Below, one piece after another: positions 24,868 to 32,390 of a stretch of 50,422 nucleotides of DNA. The DNA is taken from the NCBI GenBank assembly GCA_022652985.1, contig JALCRY010000011.1:1-50422 (forward strand), given 5' to 3'. Each line of letters starts with the position of its first letter. Within the stretch, counting starts at the first letter, position 1. The notes under the pieces are model-generated. The model was not told where the DNA came from and did no database searches. It was given only the letters and a program-made list of their open reading frames with translations. The DNA comes from Eubacteriaceae bacterium. Lineage in GTDB: Bacteria; Bacillota; Clostridia; Peptostreptococcales; Anaerovoracaceae. The translations under genes and the position numbers were made by a program.

Positions 24868-24943
24868 GATCTGTTAGCTCAGTTGGGAGAGCGTCTGGGT
24901 CACAACCAGAAGGTCGGCGGTTCGAGCCCGCCACGGATCACCA
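24868..24943 (+). tRNA. tRNA-Val (anticodon CAC)
   Basis: 76-nt cloverleaf: acceptor GATCTGT pairs with ACGGATC (one T-G pair), D-arm GCTCAGTTGGGAGAGC, anticodon arm TCTGG-GTCACAA-CCAGA reading CAC, T-arm GGCGG-TTCGAGC-CCGCC, and an encoded CCA. The unusual G at position 32 is noted. A T-rich tail follows. Confidence 0.88.
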
Positions 24944-24963
24944 TTTTTATTTTTTGATATTTT

Positions 24964-27900
24964 TTATTTTTTGACTTTCCTGCCCGTTCTGAGCATCTTG
25001 TCGATAGTCGCATACAGCAGCGGCGCTTCGATCGGCTTCGACAGATGCGCATCCATGCCGCTTCTGAGCGACATGCGGACATCTTCCTCGAAAGCATTGG
25101 CTGACATCGCAATGATCGGTATCGTCGTGCTGTCCTTTTTTTTGATGGCCCGTATGGTTTTCGTGGCTTCGAGCCCGTCCATGAGAGGCATCCTGATATC
25201 CATGAGTATGGCCGCATATTCGAAATCGCGTGATTCCGTGAAGGCTTTTATGGCATCAACGCCGTTTTCGGCCAGGTCGACGGTAAAGCCGACCATCTCC
25301 AGCAGATTCTTTTCTATCTCGGCGTTGATGATATTGTCTTCGACGATCAGTATCTTCCGGCCGCCGAAATCATAGCTCGGCAGTTCTCCGGACTCCGCTA
25401 TTTTGTGCGTGCGGCTCTCGTCATATGCCTGCAGTATCGATGAGGCGAATACCGGTTTGCGCATGAAGTTGTTGACGCCGGCTTCCACGGCTATATCTTC
25501 GATCTCGCTCCAGTCATAGGCCGTCAGAATGAGTATAGTAACATCCGGGCCGGCTATCTTTCGTATCCGCCTGGTCGTTTCGATGCCGTCCATGTCCGGC
25601 ATTTTCCAGTCGATGAGGATCAACTTGTAATCGTCGTGCAGCTCTTTGTTTTCTCTGACTTTTTCTATGGCCGACATGCCGGATGTGACCCATTCGGACT
25701 TGATGCCGACTTCGTCAAGCACAAGTTTCGTGTGCTGACACACGATGACATCATCATCGACGATCAGAGTTTTGAAAGTCCTGAGATCCTCAGGCGGCAG
25801 TGACAGTTTGCGCCTGTGCGATTCTGCGGAAATGCCGAGTGTGACCTCGACAGTGAAATCCGTGCCCATGCCTTTGACGGAATGAACATTTATCGAGCCG
25901 TCCATCAGTTCGACAATGCTCTTGCTGATCGCCAGCCCGAGGCCGGTGCCGCCGTAGGAAGATGTGCTGCCGCCTTCCTCCTGCGAGAAAGTATCGAACA
26001 GATGAGGCAGGAACGCCTCGTCGATGCCGCAGCCTGTATCGGCGATCGTGAAGCGCAGTTTGGCCTTTGCCGGGTCGCTTGAAAGCTGCTCAATAATAAA
26101 GTGTATCTTGCCGCCCGGCTCCGTGAACTTGACGGAGTTGCCGAGAATATTCAGAAGCACCTGCTGCAGCTTCAGCTCGTCGCCGCGGTAGGATTCGTCG
26201 GTATACCCGACTATCACGCAGTCATAATCTATGCCGTTGTTTTCACACTGCGAATAGAGAATGGCATTAATGCTGTCGATGAGCCGACGGAAATCAAACT
26301 CGTCGTTCTTGAGAAGCATCTTGCCGGATTCTATCCTGCTCATGTCGAGAATATCGTTGATGAGCGAAAGCAGGAACCGCGCCGATATACCGATCTTTTT
26401 GAGATGATCCTCCATCGCTGAAGAGAGATTGCTTTCCTTCAGCGCAATGGTATCGAGACCGATGATCGCATTCATAGGCGTCCTGATCTCGTGGCTCATG
26501 CGCGAAAGGAATTCCGACTTCGCCACATTTGCCTGCTCGGCCGACCGCAGCGCCGACCGCAGCTGCTCCTCCTGCTCCTGCTGCTGCTTGTGTATTTCAG
26601 TATAATCCGTGCGGATCAGCGTCAGCAGACCGCTCTCTCTATCGATATACGAATACAGAAGATGCTTGTCGCGGATCTTTCCGTTTTCCAGCACAACAAA
26701 GTCACCGGTATACGTGTCATCGGTTTCAAGCGCCTTCAGAACATTCGGCAGCGACATGAATTCGATGCACGCATCGATCTGATCCGGGACCACATGATTG
26801 TAAACATACTCGTGCATGAGCGCATCGTAATCGATACTGTCGTGTATCTCTTCGACATTCGCGCTCTGCTCATTGACACTGATGATGCTGATCGAATTGC
26901 AGCTGACGTCTATGGCCGAAATAAAATCGTGCTCTTTGATCAGCGTTTTATCCATTATTATTTCGAGATTTTTGGACTCAGTAATGTCATTGACCGCGTT
27001 GAAGGCAATGATGTCGCCGGTGTCGGCCCTGCGCGTGAGACTGACCCTGAACCTGGTCCAGATGGCCTGCCCGTCCAGTGTGCGTATTACAAAATCATGG
27101 ATGATCGAACGCGTTCCCGAATTGTAGGCAGTAATGATAGTCTCCCGTGTGAATAATCTGATGCAGTCGTTCCTGTCGCGTTTCCGCGGCATCGAGTGAG
27201 CGATCGACCTCATAAATTCATCATAATTCGAAACATAGCCCTCGGTCCAGCCTGCCGGACCCGTGAACGTTTCCACTTTGTTGGCAGTAACATTCACCCG
27301 CAGCGTCGCAAGATATGTGTCGGAAATAGAATCGATGAAAGCCTGCGCACTCATATACTGCGCGTCGATCTCCTGCTGTATCTGCTTTTCCTTGTCCACA
27401 TCCAGATATGAAGCATAACTGACTCGCGCTCCGTCCACGATCATATCCGAAAGCCGCGCGATCAGACGCACCCAGTGGAGCTCTCCATCCTCGCCCCGGC
27501 ACCTGTAACAGGTATCGAAAATGTGATTCTGCGGATCCGCCAGAGTCCTTTTCCACTCTTCAAAAATCGCGGGATGATCCTCCTTGATGATCCTGTCGAG
27601 CGCATCGACACCCGGGAAACTGTCCCAATATTCCTTGCTCCCGTGGTGGATGCGGTAATATTCCGCATTCGTGTATATAAGGTTGAAATGATTCCCCTTG
27701 ATGTGATATATCCCGAGTCCGACCGGCGAATCCTCCGTGAGCGCCTTGTTCACTTCGTTGAGCGATTCGATATCTTCCTTGGCCTTCACAAGATCCGTAA
27801 TATCCATTTCGATCACATCATAAATGTGATCGCCGTGCTCATCCATTCCCGCCGAATACGCATCCATCTGAAGAATGCACAAAGAACCGTCAGCCCTTTT

Positions 27901-28158
27901 CGACGGATACACAATCCTGAAATCATCCTCCGAATCAGCATGCTTGCGCAGATTGATGCGCAGCATCTCCGCAGTCGTACTGCTGATATCCTGACTGATC
28001 CTCTCCAGGATCCCGGACCTGTATGAGTCGATATTCGTCCCGAGAAAGGCAAACATCTGCGGCGAGGCTTCAATAAGATGCACATCGTCGTTCCTTACAG
28101 CAACCCTGCAGGTAAAACTGCTGATCTTGCCGATAATACTGTTGAACTCAATCGCCAT
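24964..28158 (-). CDS. Soluble hybrid histidine kinase with PAS domains and two receiver domains
   Basis: The 1064-aa protein has no transmembrane helix. In order: several PAS-type sensor regions (roughly residues 1-530), HisKA with SHEIRTPMNAIIGL (His at about 555), HATPase_c (NILGNSVKF N-box about 670; DTGCGIDE; YGGTGLGLAIS), a receiver with DDD and LILIDWKMPDMDG (phospho-Asp about 848), and a second receiver with IVEDN and AILMDIRMPLMDG (about 984). It senses a cytoplasmic signal and relays phosphate; no separate output regulator lies nearby, so the partner is probably elsewhere. I chose ATG 28158 with AGAGGTG upstream. The GTG at 28167 is part of that ribosome site. It converges on tRNA-Val with only 20 bp between. 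Confidence 0.9.
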   Translation of the reverse strand: MAIEFNSIIGKISSFTCRVAVRNDDVHLIEASPQMFAFLGTNIDSYRSGILERISQDISSTTAEMLRINLRKHADSEDDFRIVYPSKRADGSLCILQMDAYSAGMDEHGDHIYDVIEMDITDLVKAKEDIESLNEVNKALTEDSPVGLGIYHIKGNHFNLIYTNAEYYRIHHGSKEYWDSFPGVDALDRIIKEDHPAIFEEWKRTLADPQNHIFDTCYRCRGEDGELHWVRLIARLSDMIVDGARVSYASYLDVDKEKQIQQEIDAQYMSAQAFIDSISDTYLATLRVNVTANKVETFTGPAGWTEGYVSNYDEFMRSIAHSMPRKRDRNDCIRLFTRETIITAYNSGTRSIIHDFVIRTLDGQAIWTRFRVSLTRRADTGDIIAFNAVNDITESKNLEIIMDKTLIKEHDFISAIDVSCNSISIISVNEQSANVEEIHDSIDYDALMHEYVYNHVVPDQIDACIEFMSLPNVLKALETDDTYTGDFVVLENGKIRDKHLLYSYIDRESGLLTLIRTDYTEIHKQQQEQEEQLRSALRSAEQANVAKSEFLSRMSHEIRTPMNAIIGLDTIALKESNLSSAMEDHLKKIGISARFLLSLINDILDMSRIESGKMLLKNDEFDFRRLIDSINAILYSQCENNGIDYDCVIVGYTDESYRGDELKLQQVLLNILGNSVKFTEPGGKIHFIIEQLSSDPAKAKLRFTIADTGCGIDEAFLPHLFDTFSQEEGGSTSSYGGTGLGLAISKSIVELMDGSINVHSVKGMGTDFTVEVTLGISAESHRRKLSLPPEDLRTFKTLIVDDDVIVCQHTKLVLDEVGIKSEWVTSGMSAIEKVRENKELHDDYKLILIDWKMPDMDGIETTRRIRKIAGPDVTILILTAYDWSEIEDIAVEAGVNNFMRKPVFASSILQAYDESRTHKIAESGELPSYDFGGRKILIVEDNIINAEIEKNLLEMVGFTVDLAENGVDAIKAFTESRDFEYAAILMDIRMPLMDGLEATKTIRAIKKKDSTTIPIIAMSANAFEEDVRMSLRSGMDAHLSKPIEAPLLYATIDKMLRTGRKVKK

Positions 28159-28183
28159 TTCCAACACCTCTCTATATTAGTCG

Positions 28184-28192
28184 ATTATAACA
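28184..28192 (-). promoter_or_regulatory. Extended -10 promoter of the hybrid kinase
   Basis: Minus strand TGT-TATAAT with -10 at 28184-28189, about 26 bp before the ATG, with only a weak T-rich -35. It has the same extended -10 as the tRNA-Val promoter. Confidence 0.6.
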
Positions 28193-28225
28193 TATAAAGC
28201 GTAAGAAAAAACAGCAAATATAGAG

Positions 28226-29074
28226 TCATAAGACAGCTTCGACAGGGTCGAGAAAAATAGCTGTAATCATATGCCGCAGATAATTGATGTTGAGTGAATT
28301 GTCCGGACGGGCATATGTTATCAGAAAATTATCCCACGGCACGATCCCGTGCCTCCTGAAAAAATAAATTTTTCGGTCGAATTTGCGCATATTGTCATGA
28401 TCCGTGACATTTCCCTTATGCTCGAGATAATAAATCTTGCCTGTAAGCGGATGGATGATCATAAAGTCCGGGTAATACGTGAGCCCGCCAATGACCAGCG
28501 TTTTTTCATAATAAAAATGTATGCCGTACTCAAAAAGCAGATCTGCAATGATTCGCTCCCCGTACGACCTGACAAATACACCGCTGTTAGTCGCAATGCA
28601 GAGATTTTCGCGATACTGCGGATTTTCCGACTGCTGCATTTCCAGCTGCCCACACGAGCGGTATAATGACTTGTCGAGATCACGTATTACCGCCGACAGA
28701 TTTGTCGGATCCTCCTCAAACCCATCCTCCGGCATCTTGGCGGCCGCCTCTTTCAGAACATTAATGCGCCTCTCCATGGCAGTAATAGCCGTTTTCAGAA
28801 ACGCCTTCCGCGCCAGCTTCTGCACAAGATCCGGCCTGCGCGTGATCCCTCTGTTAACATATTTCTGTGAGTCAGCCTGCTCCGAAACCGGCATAGCATG
28901 ATAAAAATACACTCGTCCGTCTTTTTCTCTGCGAATGAGAAAACCTGCTGGAAGATGACGAAACTCATACTTGTACATGCGCAACTGCTGCGAATACGAT
29001 TTGACAACCATTTGTATATAACATTTCGGACCGTAATATTCATTTCCCTTTCCGGTAATCATTTTCAGACTCAT
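28226..29074 (-). CDS. PD-(D/E)XK nuclease-like protein, paralog of the gene at 49267-50079
   Basis: The 282-aa protein has an N-terminal region rich in basic and aromatic residues (LPAGFLIRREKDGRVYFYHA, RRINVLKEAAAKMP) and a C-terminal nuclease-like core. The core runs SYGERIIADLLFEYGI (helix with Glu), YEKTLVIGGL, then YYPDFMIIHPLTG...LEHKG, fitting D-x14-E-x-K of the PD-(D/E)XK superfamily (TnsA, restriction and VRR-type nucleases). The same block occurs in the second copy. I chose ATG 29074, which has AGGAG 7 nt upstream. An in-frame extension to 29224 lacks a ribosome site and is made of tandem repeats. Target and partners are unknown. It is expressed from a strong promoter with an operator palindrome, about 270 nt upstream. 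Confidence 0.72.
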   Translation of the reverse strand: MSLKMITGKGNEYYGPKCYIQMVVKSYSQQLRMYKYEFRHLPAGFLIRREKDGRVYFYHAMPVSEQADSQKYVNRGITRRPDLVQKLARKAFLKTAITAMERRINVLKEAAAKMPEDGFEEDPTNLSAVIRDLDKSLYRSCGQLEMQQSENPQYRENLCIATNSGVFVRSYGERIIADLLFEYGIHFYYEKTLVIGGLTYYPDFMIIHPLTGKIYYLEHKGNVTDHDNMRKFDRKIYFFRRHGIVPWDNFLITYARPDNSLNINYLRHMITAIFLDPVEAVL

Positions 29075-29090
29075 TAATCTCCTTTCATTG

Positions 29091-29220
29091 CCGAGCGCGG
29101 ACAACCCTGTATTTTCCGAATGCCGGCACTTCGGCGTGTTGATCAACATATCCTGTTTTTCAGGTGCCGATGTCCCGGCGTGTTGATCGACCAGTCCTGT
29201 CTTTTGAGTGTTGATGCCGG
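29091..29220. repeat. 44-bp tandem repeat in the leader of the PD-(D/E)XK gene
   Basis: CGGCGTGTTGATC recurs at 29132 and 29176, a 44-bp period. A third, more diverged unit covers 29091-29131, and a partial one runs past 29200. It lies between promoter and start codon, so it would be in the mRNA leader. Confidence 0.75.
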
Positions 29221-29316
29221 GCAAACGAATTCAAACGCGTCTTTGATATATTAAGACCTGGCAGCCTCGTGTGGTTTGCAGAACTGATTCCGGTAATTGA
29301 ATGAGGCTGTCCAAGC

Positions 29317-29345
29317 AGTTAAATGGTAAATATTACCATTTAACT
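29317..29345. promoter_or_regulatory. Operator-like palindrome at the transcription start of the PD-(D/E)XK gene
   Basis: Perfect 13-bp inverted arms around a 3-nt centre; the inner core is TGGTAAATATTACCA. It begins 6 bp downstream of the -10, i.e. over the expected +1. The identical 15-nt core lies at the same place in front of the paralog at 50137-50151, which is strong evidence for a shared repressor site. Confidence 0.8.
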
Positions 29346-29351
29346 GAAACC

Positions 29352-29380
29352 ATCTTATTAGATATTCTGTAAATTGTCAA
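29352..29380 (-). promoter_or_regulatory. Promoter of the PD-(D/E)XK gene
   Basis: Minus strand -35 TTGACA (29375-29380), 17-bp spacer, -10 TAAGAT (29352-29357). Confidence 0.78.
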
Positions 29381-29453
29381 GACTGCCTTCTGACTTTCAA
29401 AGAAAGCTGCGCCGATCGCAGTTTGCAAGGTGCAGCTCACATTTTAAAAAATT

Positions 29454-29683
29454 AGTAAGGTTCGAGTACCATACAACCACCGAAAATAGACGGCTATATG
29501 GTATTTTTCATACATTATTCATAAAATTGTCACTGAAATGAGCCGGATATCGACGATCAGCAAGCAAACGATACATGATAGCGACTAAAAATACCATATA
29601 ACAGCTAATTTCAGGGACTCATATGGTATTTTAGTACCATATTACTTCAATGTTTTGCCGTTATATGGTACTCGAACCTTACT
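29454..29683. mobile_element. 230-bp MITE-like element with 24-bp terminal inverted repeats
   Basis: The ends, 29454-29477 and 29660-29683, are inverted copies of a 24-bp sequence starting AGTAAGGTTCGAGTACCATA with one mismatch. Inside, TACCATAT or its complement recurs at about 29495, 29590, 29623 and 29637, including ATATGGTA-TTTTAG-TACCATAT. There is no open reading frame. No clear target-site duplication is visible (flanks AAATT and GATCG). It could be a non-autonomous transposon relic, or a dense array of binding sites in alternating orientation. Confidence 0.65.
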
Positions 29684-29801
29684 GATCGGATACTCATAAA
29701 AATAATACTTTTCACATAAGCGTTTTTACGCTACAATAACATTATCCGATCAGACATCAGATCATGATGCGCGATCCTTGTCGGAGACGGCACACATATC
29801 C

Positions 29802-29877
29802 GGGGCATTGGCGCAGTTGGGAGCGCGTTTGACTGGCAGTCAAGAGGTCACGAGTTCGAGTCTCGTATGCTCCACCA
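29802..29877 (+). tRNA. tRNA-Ala (anticodon GGC), rebuilt by the integrative element
   Basis: 76-nt cloverleaf: acceptor GGGGCAT with ATGCTCC, D-arm GCGCAGTTGGGAGCGC, anticodon loop CTGGCAG (GGC), T-arm ACGAG-TTCGAGT-CTCGT, encoded CCA. The 3' part from the anticodon loop on is duplicated in diverged form at 37177-37221. The 5' half is therefore host and the 3' half is element-derived. Confidence 0.88.
29833..29843 (+). other. attL core in the tRNA anticodon arm
   Basis: CTGGCAGTCAA is shared exactly with 37177-37187. This is the longest identity at the crossover point, which lies in the anticodon loop as usual for tyrosine recombinases. Confidence 0.7.
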
Positions 29878-29880
29878 CAT

Positions 29881-29919
29881 AGAACCGTTGCAATCACTAC
29901 ATTGTAGCGGTTCTTTCTT
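29881..29919 (+). terminator. Terminator of tRNA-Ala, brought by the element
   Basis: AGAACCGTTGCAAT (29881-29894) pairs with 29901-29914 (two G-T pairs), 6-nt loop, then a T-rich tail. It lies on the element side of attL. Confidence 0.82.
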
Positions 29920-29945
29920 ATTCTGCATCACTATATGATATATCC

Positions 29946-29968
29946 TGTGGTCAATATTTGGTCAATGT
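29946..29968. repeat. 23-nt direct repeat, left copy (integrase arm-site candidate)
   Basis: Identical to 37038-37060 and in the same orientation. It consists of two TGGTCAAT-type iterons (TGGTCAATAT, TGGTCAATGT) next to each other, located 103 bp inside the left att core. Confidence 0.8.
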
Positions 29969-30221
29969 GCTGTTCATTCTGCACCACATAGTACTGCATA
30001 CTACACATATTCAATACCGCATACAGATAAAAAGAAATAGGATTGAAATTATTGGAGCGTGTAGGTGCTGTCTGTGATTCTGACTGCTGTTCCATGCCCC
30101 AAAATAGCCACGGTCTAATGGGAGCCATGTACATATTGTACTCTTTGAGTAAGCACTGCCCCAAAAGTACCACCCATTTATTATTATTGTCTTGCAAAAA
30201 AATATATTATATAGAAAACCA

Positions 30222-30245
30222 TGCACCAAATTCACTAAATTAGAA
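30222..30245. repeat. 24-nt inverted repeat, left copy
   Basis: Matches the reverse complement of 36957-36980 with one mismatch (starts TGCACCAAATTCAC). It lies downstream of the last leftward gene, mirroring the right copy downstream of the last rightward gene. Confidence 0.75.
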
Positions 30246-30276
30246 ATCCTCTGATTTTGATATTTGGAAAATCCGG

Positions 30277-30309
30277 CCATAACAAAAGACGGCATGTTAG
30301 CCGCCTTCT
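30277..30309 (-). terminator. Terminator of the leftward integrase operon
   Basis: On the minus strand AGAAGGCGGC pairs with GCCGTCTTTT (two G-U pairs), loop TAACAT, followed by TTGTTAT. It lies 70 bp beyond the last leftward gene. Confidence 0.75.
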
Positions 30310-30378
30310 GCTATTCTCCTGGCATTGCTGCGCTTATGACTATAATTCAAGGCCCTGTTTTCGTCTGTGAGCGATTTA

Positions 30379-30615
30379 TTATCCTTGCAGGATATATTCC
30401 TTCATTGACGATAGCACATTCTCGAAAGATTCTACATGTTTTCCTTTATTGGCATGGGCCACAATGGTAAGCCTTTTTACCTGTTCACTTGTCATGTTTG
30501 CATCTATTATGGCCTGCATCAATTCTCTGAGCAATGCATTATTCATTAATTCATTATAAATAGCTCTTTCCTCTTCATCACTGATACGCATATTGGTTTC
30601 TTCATTATTTATCAT
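30379..30615 (-). CDS. Small acidic helical protein, hypothetical (78 aa)
   Basis: Unrecognised. The sequence is predicted helical, with ISDEEERAIYNELMNNALLRELMQAI and a QVKRLTIVAHANK segment. ATG 30615 has GAGGAG 9 nt upstream. It is the last gene of the leftward operon of the integrative element, 39 bp after the S24-domain gene, and is closed by a terminator. The setting suggests an accessory regulator or anti-repressor-like role, but nothing in the sequence proves it. Confidence 0.6.
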   Translation of the reverse strand: MINNEETNMRISDEEERAIYNELMNNALLRELMQAIIDANMTSEQVKRLTIVAHANKGKHVESFENVLSSMKEYILQG

Positions 30616-30654
30616 TTTATTATCTCCTCTTCAATGTTGCCTTACGGCTGATAG

Positions 30655-30966
30655 TTACTGCTCTGTTTTCTTTATATTCCTTTGTAGCTGTTTTACTACA
30701 CCAAGAATTGAAAAGTGGCAATCATCTTCTATAATGGTGGGTTCATATGCTGTGTTGTAAGGCACTAACATTGTGCAGCTTCCACGCTTGATTACTTTTG
30801 ATACTGTTCCTTTGCCATTTACATGAACAGCACAATCATCGCCGGATTTGCAGGCAGATGCTTTCTTTAATATCAAAATATCGCCGTCTTGATATTTCGG
30901 ATACATGCTATCGCCTTTCATGCGAAGTGAAAAATAGTTTTCGCTGTCTGTGATCTGTTCTTTCAT
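30655..30966 (-). CDS. Stand-alone S24 (LexA/CI-type) peptidase domain
   Basis: The 103-aa protein is a complete S24 signal-peptidase-like fold: FSLRMKGDSMYPKYQDGDILILKK holds the catalytic Ser (S of GDSMYP, about residue 20) and KVIKRG holds the general-base Lys (about residue 59). Full-length LexA/CI-type repressors carry an N-terminal helix-turn-helix of about 70 residues, which is absent here. The ATG at 30966 is preceded by AAAGGA, and no in-frame DNA-binding domain lies upstream. An XRE-like protein is encoded separately at 33595. It may be a split repressor partner, an anti-repressor, or an SOS-responsive protease domain. Confidence 0.8.
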   Translation of the reverse strand: MKEQITDSENYFSLRMKGDSMYPKYQDGDILILKKASACKSGDDCAVHVNGKGTVSKVIKRGSCTMLVPYNTAYEPTIIEDDCHFSILGVVKQLQRNIKKTEQ

Positions 30967-31072
30967 TTTCTCTGTCCTTTCTTTAGGGCAGACAACTATG
31001 ATATAATATATCTGCCCTTTCTGTGGGTGAAGAGGATTGCTTTTCGTGTGGTACCGTTTGGCGATCCTCTTG

Positions 31073-32389
31073 TTATTTAACTTCTTTTAAATCGTAAGCT
31101 TCCGCAATTACATCTGCGCAGCTATCGGATGCATCTTTAAATGCATGGCTGTAAACGCCGAGTGTGACTTTTGGCGATGAATGGCCTGCATAGGATTGAA
31201 TATCTGTTATAGGTACACCCTGCTTAATTAGTGTTGAAACCATAGTGTGCCTAAACACATGTGGATAAGTGTGTGGCAAGTCGTATTTATCACATAGCTT
31301 ATTAAGTATTTTATTCGGCTTGTATGGGTCCATAGGTGAACCGTTGTCTGATGTAAATACTCTTTCACATTCTTGATACATACGGCATTTATGTGAACAA
31401 TATCCCTTTGTTTTATGGTTACATTTGTCGTGATTTTCACAGTAAAACTCTGATGTGTTTTGCGTATTACGCTGCCACAATGGGCCTGCCTGCAATCGCA
31501 TTTCTGCCTGCTCTGTTTTCCACTTTCGGAGCAGAACCATTACGGCCTGCGATACTTTTAAAGTTCTTTCAGAGGTCTTTGTTTTTGGCTCAGTGAAGAG
31601 GATTCCTTTACCAGATACATAATAGCTTCCCTGCTCAACTTCAATTGTGTTGTTTTCAAAGTCAACATTTTGCCATTTTAGGCCGAGTGCTTCGCCTTTA
31701 CGGAGTCCGGTGACAGCAAGTAAAAAGAATAATGCTTTGTATTTGGTTTTGCACTCTGCGCTAACTGCTTCAAACAGTTTGATACGGTCTGCATCTTCAA
31801 TCAATTTCGGGTCTTTGTTTTCTGCCTTTGGTTTGCGTATGCCTTTGCCAAGTAATATGTTATTTTCCAATACATCCATTTCACAGCCATATGACAGCAC
31901 TTGCGATACAGCTTTTAGATATGCTTGTACAGTAGTGGCAGACAATGTATATTTAATGATTTGCTTATTTTTGCCCTTGCCCTTTGTTCGCGCTCTCGGC
32001 TGCTCCAGGTGTGATATGTAGTTCCGTATATCTGATTTTTTTAGTTCTGCAGCTTCAATGCTTCCTATAACAGGGTATGCGTTTTTCAATCTGTTCTCGG
32101 ATGCTGATACAGAGGATGCCTTTTGAACTTTGACCACATCTTCAAGATACATTTTAGCAAGCTGTTCAAATGTGATTTTGCGAGTATCGTAACCATGCAG
32201 CACACGATTTTCAAAGTTATTTGCTTCCTGCTGCACATATTTTTCTGTTTGCCTTTTGGTTAATCCAAGCGGCGGCGTGATCGTTGTTGTGACCGTATTC
32301 TGCGAACCGTCTGGGCGCAAACCATTTGAAACCCTGACTCTGTATGAAATGGTACCGTCTTTCTTCGGTCTTGCTGTAATGTTGGCCAT
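31073..32389 (-). CDS. int: Tyrosine recombinase/integrase with Cys-rich insertion
   Basis: The 438-aa phage-type integrase has an N-terminal arm-binding domain (ITARPKKDGTISYRVRV, AP2-like), a SAM-like core-binding domain (about residues 80-190) and a catalytic domain. Catalytic residues: Arg in TGLRKGEALGLKW (about 229), HVFRH (His-x-x-Arg, about 375-379), GHSS (about 400) and the nucleophile Tyr in LGVYSHA (about 412). Between these lies an unusual insertion with seven Cys/His pairs (YCENHDKCNHKTKGYC, KCRMYQEC, about 308-334), possibly zinc-binding. ATG 32389 follows AGGAG by 9 nt and starts one base after the previous stop. It drives integration into tRNA-Ala. Confidence 0.9.
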   Translation of the reverse strand: MANITARPKKDGTISYRVRVSNGLRPDGSQNTVTTTITPPLGLTKRQTEKYVQQEANNFENRVLHGYDTRKITFEQLAKMYLEDVVKVQKASSVSASENRLKNAYPVIGSIEAAELKKSDIRNYISHLEQPRARTKGKGKNKQIIKYTLSATTVQAYLKAVSQVLSYGCEMDVLENNILLGKGIRKPKAENKDPKLIEDADRIKLFEAVSAECKTKYKALFFLLAVTGLRKGEALGLKWQNVDFENNTIEVEQGSYYVSGKGILFTEPKTKTSERTLKVSQAVMVLLRKWKTEQAEMRLQAGPLWQRNTQNTSEFYCENHDKCNHKTKGYCSHKCRMYQECERVFTSDNGSPMDPYKPNKILNKLCDKYDLPHTYPHVFRHTMVSTLIKQGVPITDIQSYAGHSSPKVTLGVYSHAFKDASDSCADVIAEAYDLKEVK

Positions 32390-32390
32390 G

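Larger units (their letters stand above)
29878..30378. other. Left end of the element, no gene
   Basis: This stretch holds the tRNA terminator, the 23-nt repeat, one 24-nt inverted repeat and the leftward operon terminator. The open frames on both strands here lack ribosome sites (the best, on the minus strand at 30011-30295, starts inside the terminator hairpin), so I see no gene. Confidence 0.6.

Noticed and set aside
29075-29224. N-terminal extension of the first PD-(D/E)XK protein
   Set aside because: No ribosome site precedes the extension, it consists of tandem repeats, and the paralog has no equivalent; ATG 29074 has AGGAG at good distance.
29802-29877. Reading the anticodon arm as TTGAC/GTCAA with a 5-nt loop
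   Set aside because: A 7-nt loop CTGGCAG with a TTTGA/TCAAG stem restores a normal cloverleaf and gives anticodon GGC (Ala).
30011-30295. Minus-strand frame of 94 codons at the left end of the element
   Set aside because: Its start codon lies inside the hairpin of the leftward terminator (30284-30309) and the apparent ribosome site is the hairpin stem.
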